From positions 156,596 through 220,595 of the forward strand of contig MNCI01003374.1 of the NCBI GenBank assembly GCA_015680685.1: a DNA stretch of 64,000 bases, read 5' to 3'. The translations under genes were made by a program, and so were the position numbers. Below, piece by piece: positions 1-11,996 of the stretch. Within the stretch, counting starts at the first letter, position 1, and each line of letters opens with the position of its first letter. The stretch is from Gnetum montanum (taxonomy: Eukaryota > Streptophyta > Gnetopsida > Gnetales > Gnetaceae). Under the pieces are notes generated by a model, which was given only the letters and a program-made list of their open reading frames with translations, was not told where the DNA came from and made no database searches.

Positions 1-734
1 GTAGTTTTGTCATTTGATAGTTAGAATAGTTCTTTGAGTGCCTGTAGCAACAGTCAGAAAGTGTATGGATCTTTATTCAAGCACTATTGCACCTAAACAC
101 ACTAGTGTGAATGGTAATAAAGATGAGCCTTTTGATCTAACCCTGTAGCACTTGGAATAGATTAAGGATTCATTTATGCATTTATTGTTTTCATTAATCA
201 TGCAATTAATTAAGCTAAATTAGATTTCAAGTAATTAGTTAATTAATTAAGCTAAATAGACTAAACACATACGTACGACTGCTTCAAGCATAAACATGTA
301 ATCGCTTGGTAATCCCAGCAACGTTATTGCTTGGTTCACCCAATAGCATAGCACTTAATAACCCTAGCAGTGGATACGTGGGTTTAGGACATGTACGGAA
401 AGTGGGATCAGATGCTTATGTTAGGACTAGTTAGAGATTAGTTAATTAGTTAAATCAAATTAGTTATTAAATTACTTCATTTCTCTATTTTAAGTACCAA
501 GAACATAGAACATAAAACATAAAATAACGAAAATCATATGCCTCAATTATACTTAACCATACCATGTGCATCACAAGTGTAATTGAGAAGACAACGAATG
601 ACTATTAGGGCAAAGTTCACTTCTTAGAAGATTAGTGTACTAGAAGACATAGAGTCTATGGAATTCGACTGGATCGCAAATGAATGCTTTGTGATTTGTA
701 TGGTTGGGTGTAGGGGTACCTTGACTGTTCATCA
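1..734 (+). repeat. E1 5' LTR (3' part only)
   Basis: Aligns from position 1 with the 3' LTR from about 12202, so roughly 205 bases of U3, including the promoter, are outside the window. It ends with TCATCA at 729-734, the inverted complement of the TGATGA that opens the 3' LTR. Confidence 0.9.
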
Positions 735-735
735 T

Positions 736-753
736 TGGTCCCATTGCCGAGGA
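736..753 (+). other. E1 primer-binding site (tRNA-Asp type)
   Basis: TGGTCCCATTGCCGAGGA lies one base after the LTR and differs at three positions from TGGCGCCGTTGCCGGGGA, the complement of the 3' end of plant tRNA-Asp (recalled). Confidence 0.85.
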
Positions 754-888
754 CTCTTTTTGTTTGAGATGTGCACTATCTAGGTTTAGTGAACATGATT
801 AACATTGTTGGACGAACCCTAAGGTCAAAATCATTCTCACAAGTAATATAATCATATAAGCACACCAAAATTTTATTTGTATTGTAGA

Positions 889-3390
889 CTGTCTTCTTCT
901 CATAAGTGTGATGATACTAAACCACTGGTCCCTCAAGAATGCAAGGTGGTGTATATTCATCCAGATGAGTATGTGCCTGACTTCACCTTCATCCTGCATC
1001 AGGATGAACAATTGCAATGGCATGATATGGAAGGCAACATTGTAATACCTTCTAATCGATCTATGCTCGTGATGTTGCTTCAAACTCTTAAGAAGTTGGG
1101 CATTCAAGATCTTCATGACGAGTATTTTGTTCATGATTACGACTACTAGGACTACTGTCCCACTGAAACATAACGTAGGAGAGATCGACACTAGGAGAAG
1201 CACCATGAGTTTGTGAAGGGAAAATAGTTCACCAATCCTTTGTTCCTACTTAAGCAAGACAACAATGAGGACCCTCCCTTTGGGGGATCTCAACATGAAA
1301 ATTCTCCACCCGTTGTTACTAGTGATGGGGGTGTGGCCTTGAATCTATAGTCCACTATTAACAACCTAGGTTTAGGTAAAGATAGTAGTCAAGGCAGGGG
1401 CTTGGATAGGCGACAAGATGATAAGAAAAATGATGAACATGGTTGTGAAAACTAAAGGGAAGTTGGCAGATACCATGATGATGGTAGTCCTCCTCCCTCT
1501 TTTCCCTCTTCATTTGCATCTTTTTCTTTCTCTTCTAGTTCTGACAAACATCGCAAAAAGAACAACTGTGATAGAGGTGAACAGTGGGACAACAAGGATG
1601 ATCACCAAGCCCACAATGATCAAAGGGGTAATAAAGGACATCATCAGAGACAATGAAATAATGATGATGATGAGCCTTTATTGGCAGCTCAGAGCATGCT
1701 AAATATTGCAGAGGCTATAAAAATTCCAACTAGGCATGTGAAAGATAGTCGGATTAGACAACTTGACATGAATAATATTTCCAGATTTGAGGGCGGATAT
1801 AATTTTGATCCACAGACACATCTTTAAGCTTTTCACGATGCTTATGCCTTACAAAATATAAAAAATGATTAGTAGAAACTAAAGCTATTTCCTAATACAC
1901 TCTTCAAAGAAGTAGAAAGTTGGTACTAATTCTTAAAACTAGAATCTATTTGCCGGTTGAGTACAATGCTTGAGCTATTTAATGATAAGTATCAAATGTA
2001 CTCTAGAGTGTCTAATTTGAGAAGGTAGATCCAAGGATGGAAGTAAGGAAACCATGAACCCTTGGATGCTGCCATGGGTAGATACTATTTTCTCATACAT
2101 TGATGCCCTAGCTATGGTTATTCTCAATGGGAACAACTTCACCATACCATAGATGGACTGAGATTAGAAATGAGGAGAACTCTTGGGGTCTATGCCTAAG
2201 GGAGATGATCAGAACTCAGAGCCATTAGTTTCAAAGGCTAATTGAGTAGGTAGCAAAGGAAGAAGCAAAGTTGCAAAAATATGAAAGTGTAGAGGAATAC
2301 AACAAGGATCCCTCCATTAGAAAGAGGGAAGTTCGATTTTGTGATAGTGAGGAGGAATCACCTCTTGATGAGGTGGTAAATAGAAAAACCTTGCCAATCC
2401 AAAAATCTATGTTTGAAATTTTAGCTAAGGTGGACAAAATGTGGGTTTCATTGGATGAAAAATTCTAAACTACTTTGAAAATCACCAAAGAATCATGAGA
2501 GTATAGTAGTGATCATAACCGCAAGAGGTGAGAAGAAGTTGAATGTGCCTATCAAAGGGGTAAGGGCAAGATTGCTGCAGTAGATGAAGTTGTGGAAACT
2601 GAGTCAGATGATGATGGTGGATGTGACATTTGCCAATACAAGCATCCTAAGGGATGGTTTCCCATTGTGTCACAGTTACAGGAATCTAGGGTGTATGCTC
2701 TAAATCCATGACTAGCAAGAAGCCCAACACCCAGAAGGTTGCCTTATCCTCAAGGTAATCCCAGGCAGTTCCATTAGCAACAATAGTATTATTCAAGTGG
2801 AGCACCACCACAACTGTATGAATAATATCAATAGTGGCATCAACCACAATCATGGGGGATGCCACCACCAAGGCAATAGTACCCTTATAGGCAACTAGAT
2901 CTATATGGATATTACATTCAGCAACCTCTATCTTCATGTGACTCTTCCAATCACTTTTCTCCTTTCCAACATCACTACCACCCTCTCGAATACTACAAAA
3001 CTCATTCTCCATATTCTAGGAGGGATGCCACATTTTATCCTTATCCTCCTCCTATTTTTGCATTTGTTCCTCAATTGTTAACCTAACTACCACCTACTCC
3101 ATCTATGCAAGATGAACTTTTAGCCTAGTTGTAGCAACGTAACACTACCAAGGTCATCAATCTACAACTGATTCATCAACTAAGGGGTTCGGAACCTCAT
3201 GCTTGTAAAAGATCATTCTTTTAACCTAATAGCCCTACTAAGCCTTCACAAACTCAGGTGGCTAACCATCCTACCCCTACTTCATCATCTACAAACCATT
3301 CCATTGGGTTTCCTTCAAAACAAATGCTGCCCAATATCCATACTATTATGCTCACCCATGCCATATTTGATTGGATCTAGGCCAGCAACC
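889..3390 (+). pseudogene. gag: E1 gag (degenerate)
   Basis: Encodes the capsid/nucleocapsid precursor of the retrotransposon. The start codon, ATG in relatives E2 and E3, is CTG here (889-891), followed by a Ser-rich start. A conserved N-terminal segment runs to about 1150. A charged, His/Asn/Asp/Gly-rich low-complexity region covers about 1380-1680. The capsid core starts near 1768 (MNNISRFEGG, then a FHDAYAL-like stretch and LELFNDKYQ). A Cys/His motif CDICQYKHPKGW lies near 2620-2665. A Gln/Pro-rich linker runs to about 3390. The frame is broken by many TAG/TGA/TAA codons and several shifts, so it cannot give a protein. Its identity rests on position after the primer site and on parallel copies in E2 and E3. 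Confidence 0.8.
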
Positions 3391-3429
3391 TTCTCAGGAA
3401 ATTAGCTAAACTTGGGAGTCCTCTTATCT

Positions 3430-3800
3430 ATCTATAGATTGTTGGAAATGAACCATGTAAGGATTTTCTTGATTCAGGTTTTGCTGTGAACTTGTTGTCT
3501 CATGAGATGTATATTGCCTAAAACCTACCACCTCTCAAGAAGAGTAATATAAGATTGGAATTGGTAGACCAGTCCATCATTGTTCCATTGGGACTAGTCA
3601 AAGATATTATAACCACTATTTGTGGGTGGTCTTATCCTACTGATTTCCTAGTAAGCAAGGTTGAAAACTGCAAGGGGAACTTTCAAATCATTATGGAAAG
3701 GGCATGGTTAAGCATTGTTGATGCAAGAATGGGCATAAGAGATCTTTCTTGGGAGATATCTAAAGAAAATGCATTTGGAAAGATTGAGAAGAGATGAGTT
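3430..3800 (+). pseudogene. pol: E1 retropepsin-like protease (degenerate)
   Basis: Aspartic protease domain that would process Gag-Pol. The catalytic-loop-like sequence FLDSGFAVNLLSHEMY is present near 3460-3515, followed by VPLGLVKDI and the C-terminal IIMERAWLSI (the usual form is I-x-GRxWL; here Gly is Glu). There is one stop shortly after the active site, then an open stretch of 80 codons from 3555 to a TGA at 3795-3797. Same position and sequence as the proteases of E2, E3 and E4. Confidence 0.8.
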
Positions 3801-4029
3801 CCATGCATCACGTACAACGATACAGGGTGTATTGCGTGCCAAAGCTCTAGTCCATTAAACAAGCATCTATTTCTGCATTCAAGTAGTGTGAACATGAGGT
3901 AGATATTCAAAGGTGTTTGTATGCAACAACCACAAAACAAGAGGGCACCTAGTGGCTGACTGCTAATTCTAACAGTAGCACAATGTGCATGAAACTTACT
4001 GAGAGCCTAACATGCACTTATGTCGTAGC

Positions 4030-5560
4030 CATGGATAAACTAGAGAAAGTTCATTACTAACTCTTTGATGATGAAAATGATGGCACCAATTGGGAAGAGT
4101 TGGAGATCCCTGAGAATTTTAAACAAGAGCCCTTAAAGTTGAGAACTCTACTTGCTAGCCTAGAATATGCATTCTTAAAAAATGGCAAGGTGGTTATATT
4201 GAATGCCAAACTTGCTCCTAAGTAGAAAGCAACAATGTTGAAAGCTGTCAACAAATGACCAATAGCCTTTGCTTGGTCATATCATGAACTCAGTGGAATT
4301 GATCCACGGATATGCCAGCATCGCATTTACATTGATTTGTCCATGAAGCCATGGAGGCAACCACAATGGCAGTTGAACCCAAATTTGAAGCAAATTGTCA
4401 AAGAGGAGATTGAGCAACTCCTTAAGGTGAGGTTCATCTACCCCATTGCAAATAGCGAGTGGATCAGCCCACCCGTTATAGTGCCAAAGAGAGGTGGTAA
4501 ATGAAGGATTTGTATCGACTTTAGGCTATTAAACATTGCAACGTTCAAAGATAATTTTCTATTGTCATTTGTTGATCAAGCGTTGGACACCATAATTGGG
4601 CATTGCTATTATAGTTTTTTGGATGGTTATAGTGGTTATAACCAAATCTTGAGAGCACCAGATGATCAAGCCAAAACAAAATTCACAAGTTTCTAGGGGA
4701 ATTTTATATATCACAAGATGTTTTTTGGTTTGTGTAATGCTTATGCCACTTTTCAACATCTGGTCTTAAGTATCCTTCAACACCAAATAAGTAGTAGAGT
4801 AGAAGTCTTCATGGATGACTTCTCCACTTATGGTGCTACATTCGAGCAAGCCTTGGACTACCTTGAGCAAGTACTAAAAATGTGTGTGGAGACAAATATG
4901 CATCTTAATTGGCAAAAGAGCCATCTCATGGTTTAAGAGGACATTATATTGGAACATCGAATTTCATAGGAAGGGATCTAGGTAGACCTTGAAAAGATAA
5001 GGATCATCCAAGGAATCACTCACCAACTAGAAACCGTGAAAGATGTTCGGTCATTTCTTGGACACACTGGTTACTACTGGTAATTCATAGAGAATTTCTC
5101 TAAGATTGTGAAACTATTGGTTGAGTTGACAAAGAAATATGTTTCCTTCATCTGGACTAAGGAATGTGAAAATGCATTCTAGAGCCTCAAATAAAAGCTC
5201 GTAGAGACTCTAATTCTATGAGCACTTAACTGATTTAGACCATTCCATATTATGATGGATGCATCTAACTATGCCTTGGGAGCTATGCTTATGTAATTGG
5301 ATGATAATAAATGTCCATGTTACATTCCTTGTCCAAGTCAAAGCATTATAGATGCACAATTGAATTACACTACCATGGAGAAAGAATTGATGGTAGTGTT
5401 TGTGCACATTGATCACAATGTAATTTGCTTCCTCATGAACAAGCCAATGGTGAGTCATGTTATATGGTGGCTGGTGATCTTGTAAGAATTCGATCTTACA
5501 ATGGTAGATCAAAAGGAAACTGAGAATGTGTTTGTTGATCACTTGTCTTGGTTATGATGG
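4030..5560 (+). pseudogene. pol: E1 reverse transcriptase-RNase H (degenerate)
   Basis: RT copies the element RNA into DNA and RNase H removes the RNA strand. Visible motifs in order: a connector ending GIDPRICQHRIYID (about 4300-4335), IYPIANSEWISPPVIVPKRGGK, a TGA where E2 has Trp before RICIDFRLLN (about 4505-4535), FLDGYSGYNQI (about 4620-4650), FGLCNAYATFQ, and the catalytic FMDDFS with both aspartates intact (4808-4825). RNase H is recognisable by HIMMDASNYALGAML (about 5245-5290) and TTMEKELMVV. Compared with E2, about 16 residues after MVV are missing, an internal RNase H deletion. Many stops; not functional. Confidence 0.85.
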
Positions 5561-5639
5561 GATAACAAAGAGGAGGAGAGTCTACTCTCTGACCAATTTC
5601 CTGATGAGCTTCTCTTTGCTATTGTAATAAATGAACAAA

Positions 5640-6950
5640 TGACCATAGAACCAAAATGGTATGATGGAATTCTCACTTATCTTCTCACTCAAGAGATGCC
5701 ATAAGATTTGGACTATAGGAAGAAACAATAGTTTCTTCATTAGGCGAAGCACTTCATGGAAATCAATAGGCACATTTACAAGGTGTGTGCCAATGGCCTA
5801 GTTCGCTAGTGTGTACCTAATGCAGATCAATTGTGTGTTCTCCAGAACACTCATGAAGGTCCTTGTGGGGGCCACTATGCTGGGAGATGTACAACCATAA
5901 AATTCCTGATGGCAGGATACTATTGGTCCACAATCTTTAGGGATGCCCACCAATTTGTCTGATCCTGTGAGCACTATCAATGAAATGGTGAGATAACTAC
6001 ATGAATGGAAGGTCCTCAATAGTGGATTAAACCATTAGAACCCTTTGATATGTGGGCATAGATTTCATTGGTTCCATCACATCCATGTCCAATGGGAAGG
6101 CATATATAATCGTTGTCGTTGACTAATGTATCAAATGGCAGAAGCAACAACCGTCACCGATTGTACATCATCCACTATTGCTTGATTTGTATAAAAAAAT
6201 GTTGTCAATACATTTGGGGTGTCATGTGCATTGATTTCTAACAACAAAACCCATTTTATGGGTGTCACTTTTTGAAAAATCATGCAATGCTTGGGGGTTG
6301 AACATAAATTAACAACATCCTATCACCCCTAAGCTAATGATCAAGCAAAAGTGACTAACAAGGAGATCACAAAGATTCTAACAAGAACTATTAGAAAATA
6401 TAAGATAGACTGGAGCACAAAATGAAATGATGCCCTTTGGGCCTACTGCTCAACGTGGAAGCTCCCTATTAGCTACTCTCCTTACAAGTTAGTATATGGA
6501 AAATTTCTAATGCTTCGAATCCAATTTCAGCATCGTACACTCTCAATAGCCTCTGACTTGGATCTTAACCTAAGTCTGGCACAAAAAGAAAGATTGATCA
6601 ACCTCAATGTGCTAGATAAAAATTGATTGGTAGCCCAGTCTTTGAATGAAGTGCACAGGGCATTTAACAAATAATGTCATGATCTTAGAATACGGAAAGT
6701 GAAATTTCAACTGGGAGATATGGTTCTCTATTGGAATCCACACATGATCAAATTCCAAACTTTGTGGGAAGGGCCTTATATAATTGATGAAACCTTTCCT
6801 TCTGGGGCCATGATCATATAAAAACTTGAAAGTTCAAACAAAAAGTAGTTGGTCAACATCCAACAAATAAGGCCTTTGCATGAGCCAAAGCAAGCGAGTG
6901 CAACAAATACCTTAATGGATGGGCAACCATGCTTAATTTTTTAGATCTCC
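5640..6950 (+). pseudogene. pol: E1 integrase (degenerate)
   Basis: Integrase inserts the cDNA into the chromosome. The N-terminal zinc-binding region is recognisable (GPCGGHYAGR, then MAGYYW near 5910, DAHQFV near 5945, and a damaged SCEHYQ). The catalytic core is badly eroded. The C-terminal part retains YHPxANDQAKVTNKEI (about 6320-6365), DALWAYCSTWK (about 6430-6460), a SYSPYKLVYGK box (about 6475-6500) and the DMVLYWNP-type end (about 6720-6740). Numerous stops and shifts. Immediately follows RT-RNase H, the normal Ty3/gypsy order. Confidence 0.8.
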
Positions 6951-8500
6951 TCCTTCGAACTTAGTTGTAGGGAAGATGGCCATTTGTGCTAACCATATAT
7001 GTGGCTCCTTAGTTTTTTTATTTTTTGTTTTACACATTTTTTTCTTTGTAATTTATTTGTTTTACACCTTTTCATTTTAAATATTTTTCCTATTTTACAC
7101 TAATTTTTTTTACACCATCGTTAGTACATTTAAATCTTTGTCAAATATTCTACACTTTATTAAATATTTTACTTTATTTTTAGTATGATTTTCTAATTTT
7201 TGCTAATAAAGGTGCTTTGTGCCAATAGGACATAGTGTTGCTCTAGATGTTACTAATGGTGGTTTATGCTTAATGTTTTGTTTGCTAATGTTTGGTTTTT
7301 GTTTCTGAATTTTTGTACTAATGGCTAAGTCATGGTTTTCTTTTTCATGGAACAGGTAGTGAATCCACGACATCCACCCATCCACAAAATCTATGGTTTT
7401 CCTTATTTTGAAAGTTTGAGGTCATTTTATTAAATAAACTTTTAATAAATTTGTGACCTTGGTAGTTTCCAGAATTGGGAAGGATTTAAAGGTTTTCATA
7501 AGATGTGACTTCCAAAGGACTCAATACTCTTTGCACTCTTCTACTTTCTCGAGTGCATGAGTGTTTTTATAGACTTCTTACTATTTCATGTTGACCACTA
7601 ATAGGAAGTTGAATAAAGTCTTTGCATGGTGTGGTTCCCATCCAAAAAGAAAAAAATAATAATGAAAAAAATATGATGGGAATTCAAAGCACATTCCTTA
7701 GACAAATAAATGGGCTACAAGCACTTGTTATGGGACTAGGAAGACATGTTACCCATGCTTGAAGGTTGCCTCTAACTAAGGCCCTCTCTAACTTCCTGCT
7801 TCTCTTTTCTTCTCTGTATGGAATGGTGGTTGTTTTGTGGGAGCACTATTGTGTCTTGAGGGGGTGGATTGGTCTTAGAGTGGCAATGTGAAGTATCTGA
7901 ATGTGGTTGATTTTGGTTTGGACTGAGGATGGATCTTCTTAGGTCATTTAAACACAAATCCACAAGGGACTTCTTATGACCTCAATTCAGAATTCCATTC
8001 CAACTTCTCCATCATCTATCTATGCTACTTGTAACTTACCTCACTATCAGTGTCCATGTTCTTGATTCAGTGTCTTTGTTTAATGTATTTGAATTCTTGG
8101 TCAAACTCTTATGGGTTTTGGTCCTTAACTTCCATCAACCATTAATTGCCTATGGGGTCGACGATCTCCTTAGGTTGAGGTTATACAAGGGAAAACAAGG
8201 TATGTGTCTACTATGGGGAGGATCCACTTACATATCTCTTGGTTGGGTTCATTAAGCACCTTATCCTTAGACATTATTGCAAATATAATCTTTCATACAT
8301 CCATCGTCTACATCAAACCATGTGCTCCTTTACATATTTTATTATATACACACATGCACCATTAATTTTTTTAGCTTTTTAGCTTTCAAAGACCCTCTTT
8401 AATGATTTCATCATATTCTTGGCTTTTCTAGAACTCCAGGGACTCTAAATTTATTCAAAAATTCATTGTATTTTTCTAAATATTCACAATTGAAGATTTT
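6951..8500 (+). other. E1 post-pol non-coding spacer
   Basis: No coding signal. Contains a T-rich tract with repeated TTTTACAC words (about 7020-7200). It aligns with the equivalent spacer of E2, for example the CCATCCAC...CTATGG stretch near 7375-7395 against 21868-21890 and the TTGGTAGTTTCCA stretch near 7460 against 21957. It is therefore part of the element rather than a later insertion. Confidence 0.7.
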
Positions 8501-8506
8501 GTTTAT

Positions 8507-8601
8507 GGACCTCGTATATAGGGCCCCATTGATGGACCTGATATGTATACGAGGCCTTGTATACATGGCCCCATTGATGTAGTGGAAAGAATAGTATAAA
8601 T
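8507..8601 (+). promoter_or_regulatory. E1 internal promoter-like module upstream of the third ORF
   Basis: Two imperfect copies of a unit of about 44 bases, each ending in a GGCCCCATTGATG-type motif (8522-8534 and 8567-8580), followed by TATAAAT at 8595-8601. Motifs of the type GGCCCCATYGAYGYAG also stud the LTR U3 regions just upstream of their TATA boxes (12020-12146 in this element). The arrangement is repeated in E2 at 22981-23072. Promoter function is inferred. Confidence 0.55.
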
Positions 8602-8745
8602 GTGTGACCCCTTAGAAATTTTTACATTTGCTCACAAACACCAAGGGAGTTTTTCAAATTTTTAGAGCCTAGAACATTCTAGAGCCCATAACGTCCTAAC
8701 CATTTATCCAAATCACTTTGCTATTCAACCTTGTAGCTACCAAAG

Positions 8746-9049
8746 GTAAGCTCTTAGTTGTGGGGGCCACAAATGTGCTATTTTTGATAGAAATATTTTC
8801 ATCTTTTTTCTAACTCCCACAAAGGTTTAACTAAGAAATCAACATTTGAACACCAAATTACAGAAGTTAAACCCTTCCAAAGTGCTCCGGTGACACTTAT
8901 AATGAAAATTAATTAATAAAATAAGAATAAAATAATTAATCTTCTATAGTCCAACCTTAGCCAAGTGTAACTAACTAACGAGATAAGGTACTCAAATATT
9001 CAAAGTCACATGTTATAATTACTAATCTATGGATGTGTCATGACTGTAG
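8746..9049 (+). other. Probable 5'UTR intron of the E1 third transcription unit
   Basis: CAAAG|GTAAGC at the left end and TGACTGTAG|ATT at the right end give a GT-AG intron of 304 bases. E2 has the same structure at the same place (302 bases), with its ATG directly after the acceptor. Splicing is inferred from this conservation. Confidence 0.55.
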
Positions 9050-11790
9050 ATTACACTGAAAAAGAAGCACATGCAGGAAGGAGGACTATCTCAACAAAGG
9101 GAGAAATGGCCAAGAATGGGAAGGTGCCTAGAACAAGCCTAGGAAGAATTTCTTACAACCCATGCCATGGGTTCTCTTAAGGAAGAGGCTAGGGTGGAAT
9201 CTATTCATCAAATTCAAGAACCACCAGCAGTAATAGAACATTCCCATCAGGATGAGGCACTAACTCAACAATCAAACCTTGAGGTGACCTTGATAGAAGC
9301 TTGCCTATATCAAATCAGATCAAGGGAGGTCTAAAAAATAGTGCTTTAGGAGTTAAAATTTGGCCCCTTCCTAGAGCAAGCACTTAAAGAAGTACAGGAC
9401 TAACTAAAGACCTCTCCCATGTGGCTAATTATCACTTCCACTAGAGAGTGGTATATGGGAGAGACATTCTTATTTTGGAACAACAAACAAGCCAGTTCAA
9501 TGGTTAAAATCAAGGACATCTCAGTGTCCTACTCACTGTAGGCCATTGCTAAAGTGCTTGGGTTGCTAGATATAGGGGTGAATCTTGTTGAGACTCCAAT
9601 GTTGGTAGACCCTAGCATCAAATAGGAATGGATGCGATAGTGCTATGGTATCAACCTCAAGGAGTTTTGCATTCTTACACTAGTAGAAAGGATCTACTAC
9701 AAGATTGTGGCCTTCTACTTAAAGCCTACACTGATCTATTTAGAGATGGAGAAGTGATTTAAAGAAAATGAATGTGGAAGAAAGACACTCCCCTTTCCAT
9801 GCCTCATTACATAACTCTATCAAAGTGGAGGGATATTTCGTTATATAAATGATGCTATCAGGCATGATCCAATTGCTAATTAGATGGAGATGATGAAAGG
9901 AAAAATGCCTATAATGACCATTCAAGAAGAGGAGTAGCAGCCACAACCTCCACATGCCACTTAAAAAACTATGTCAAACATCATTGAAATAGCCTAATGG
10001 TTGCACAAATATTAAAAATGGCTCTTCAGCGAACAAGAGTGACAAGTAGGCATGAGTGGTGGGGATCCATCTATGTACCAACTAACGATGAGTCACCTAA
10101 ATGAGGTGGCCCAAATAGTTAGCCTGATGGGGGAAGGTGGATCTATTTTCTTGGCCCAACGAATGTAGTTGTTTGCAAGGTTGAGTCCTAATGCTAGAGA
10201 GGTTATGATATCTTTTGCAAAATAACAACCACTCCCAAAAATCTCTAGGAATGCCATGACCTTCTCGATGCACTTAGAGGAAGGCAAGGAACCAATAGTA
10301 TTGATGATGTTGCACCAAGGGCAGGAGACAACAATAGAGGTGGTTGTTGATAGAATTGTCAAAAAACTCAATGCACTTATGGTGTTTGTACTAGACATCA
10401 TTGCACTCAAAGATGTGTATACATTTGCAAGAATCATAAGTAGCAAAGTAAGCACAACCTAACATGAAGAATTGTTGGATTGGATGGTGGGAACTGGGCG
10501 ACTACTTCCAGATGTCTTTGATCTTCTGAATAGTATTGCTGCAACCTAGTTGAAGTTGCTAGAGGTAAGGGGAAAAACATCATCTTGGAAGAGAAACTTG
10601 AAACAACCAAGTATTTGAATGAACACTTAGTTGTTAAAGTTACTAAATCAAGAATCCAAATTACCGACCCTACATTTCTCAACCATCATTGACAAAAGAT
10701 GAAGCTCTTGAATGGCACAAAATTCATAAGGCCTTGGATTTGACCTACTAGGAGAATGTGCAACTGATTGTAGAAAACCATCACCTATGAAATGTTGATG
10801 AGCATAAACAAAAATTGATCGACTTTATCCATAAACAAGAGCAATGAGCTAGAGTGAACATAGAGCTAAGGAGATTGGTAGTTGAAAATAGAAACCTCTT
10901 CATGGAGGAGATTCATACCCTTCGCTACAAGACTGCAATAGAGGTAGTCACTTGGAAATCAGAGGCTCTCAAATATGAGAGAGTCAAAGATCATTACAAA
11001 GATCAGGTCGGTCTATAGAAAGAAGTTAATGAAAAGCACATCTAGTTGGCGAAGGCAAAAGTAAATAAAACCTTCCAGCAACTCTAGCAAGGAAGAGAAG
11101 TTTGACAACCTATTGTTGATGGGATATATGCTTACAATAAGGTAGAAATACACATGAAGGAGTTGTAGATTGAGGAGATGAAAAAATATATGGAACTTGC
11201 TAATCTCTGATATGCAAATTTGGCTATGTTGACTGCCAAAAAGCTACAGTTAAAATTGGAGAAGCAAGTGGCCAGCTTGTACTTGTTGTACGAGGCTGAG
11301 TTCAAGCATCATAAGGACACCAAGCAAAAGCTTGCAGTGGTAAATGTAGAACTTGAGGTTCTCAAGGGTAAACACATTGATTAGAGATCTATTGTTGAGA
11401 ACTTAGCCAAAAGGATGAATGACTACCAGGAGTTATAAAACATAGGCAGGGCATGCAATGTTGAATGTAAACAATTCACTGCTTGGTTTGTCAACATTAA
11501 GAAGTTATTATTAGTAATGCCCTATTTGTGAGATATACCCATTCTAGCCCACATTGGTGATGCTGTGTGGACTATGAATGATCCTTAAAGTAAGAAGGAG
11601 AAGATGAAGGCATTACTAGATACCTTTTTCCTTCCACTAGAGGTTGTAGCCATAGTAGAATAGCCACAACTGCCTCAACCACCACACATACCCATAGCCA
11701 ACGAAGGTCCTTCAAAACCTTAAGAACCTCCACCACCTAGGACTATCTAACCTTCACAACTGCCTTCATGCCATTAGAGGATGTGCTATC
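9050..11790 (+). pseudogene. E1 third coding region downstream of pol (unknown function)
   Basis: A degenerate coding region in the position where Athila-type elements carry an envelope-like ORF; no envelope features (signal peptide, fusion or anchor segment) are evident. The start, ATG in E2, is ATT here. The N-terminal third has LKTSPMWLIITSTREWYMGETFLFWNN (split here by none, about 9400-9480) followed by VKIKDISVSYS, loosely like the plant-transposon protein domain found in other Ty3 elements (my recollection). The middle holds ISRNAMTFSMHLEEG (10241-10285) and an open piece at 10256-10462. The C-terminal half is Lys/Glu/Leu-rich and probably coiled-coil. It aligns along its length with E2 23522-26250. 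Function unknown; stops throughout. Confidence 0.6.
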
Positions 11791-11996
11791 TAGTTTTGAG
11801 TAGTCATGTCATGGTGTTCAATTTTGTGTCATGAACACCATAATTTTTTGTAATCTTGTTGATTTGTACACTTGGGCATTAGTTTTGTCAAGTTAGTTAA
11901 GTATGTTAAGAGTTAGTCAATAATTGCATAGCTTTCCAATTTTGTACAATTTTGTAAAGGAACTCGAGGATGAGTTTTCATTTAGTCATGGGGGTA

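Noticed and set aside
799-1206. 135-codon minus-strand frame overlapping E1 gag
   Set aside because: Antisense shadow of a conserved gag segment that reads correctly on the plus strand in E1, E2 and E3.
8507-8601. A nested solo LTR inside E1
   Set aside because: Only short motifs and the TATA box are shared; no TGATGA/TCATCA ends or U5 follow, and E2 has the same block at the same place, so it belongs to the element.
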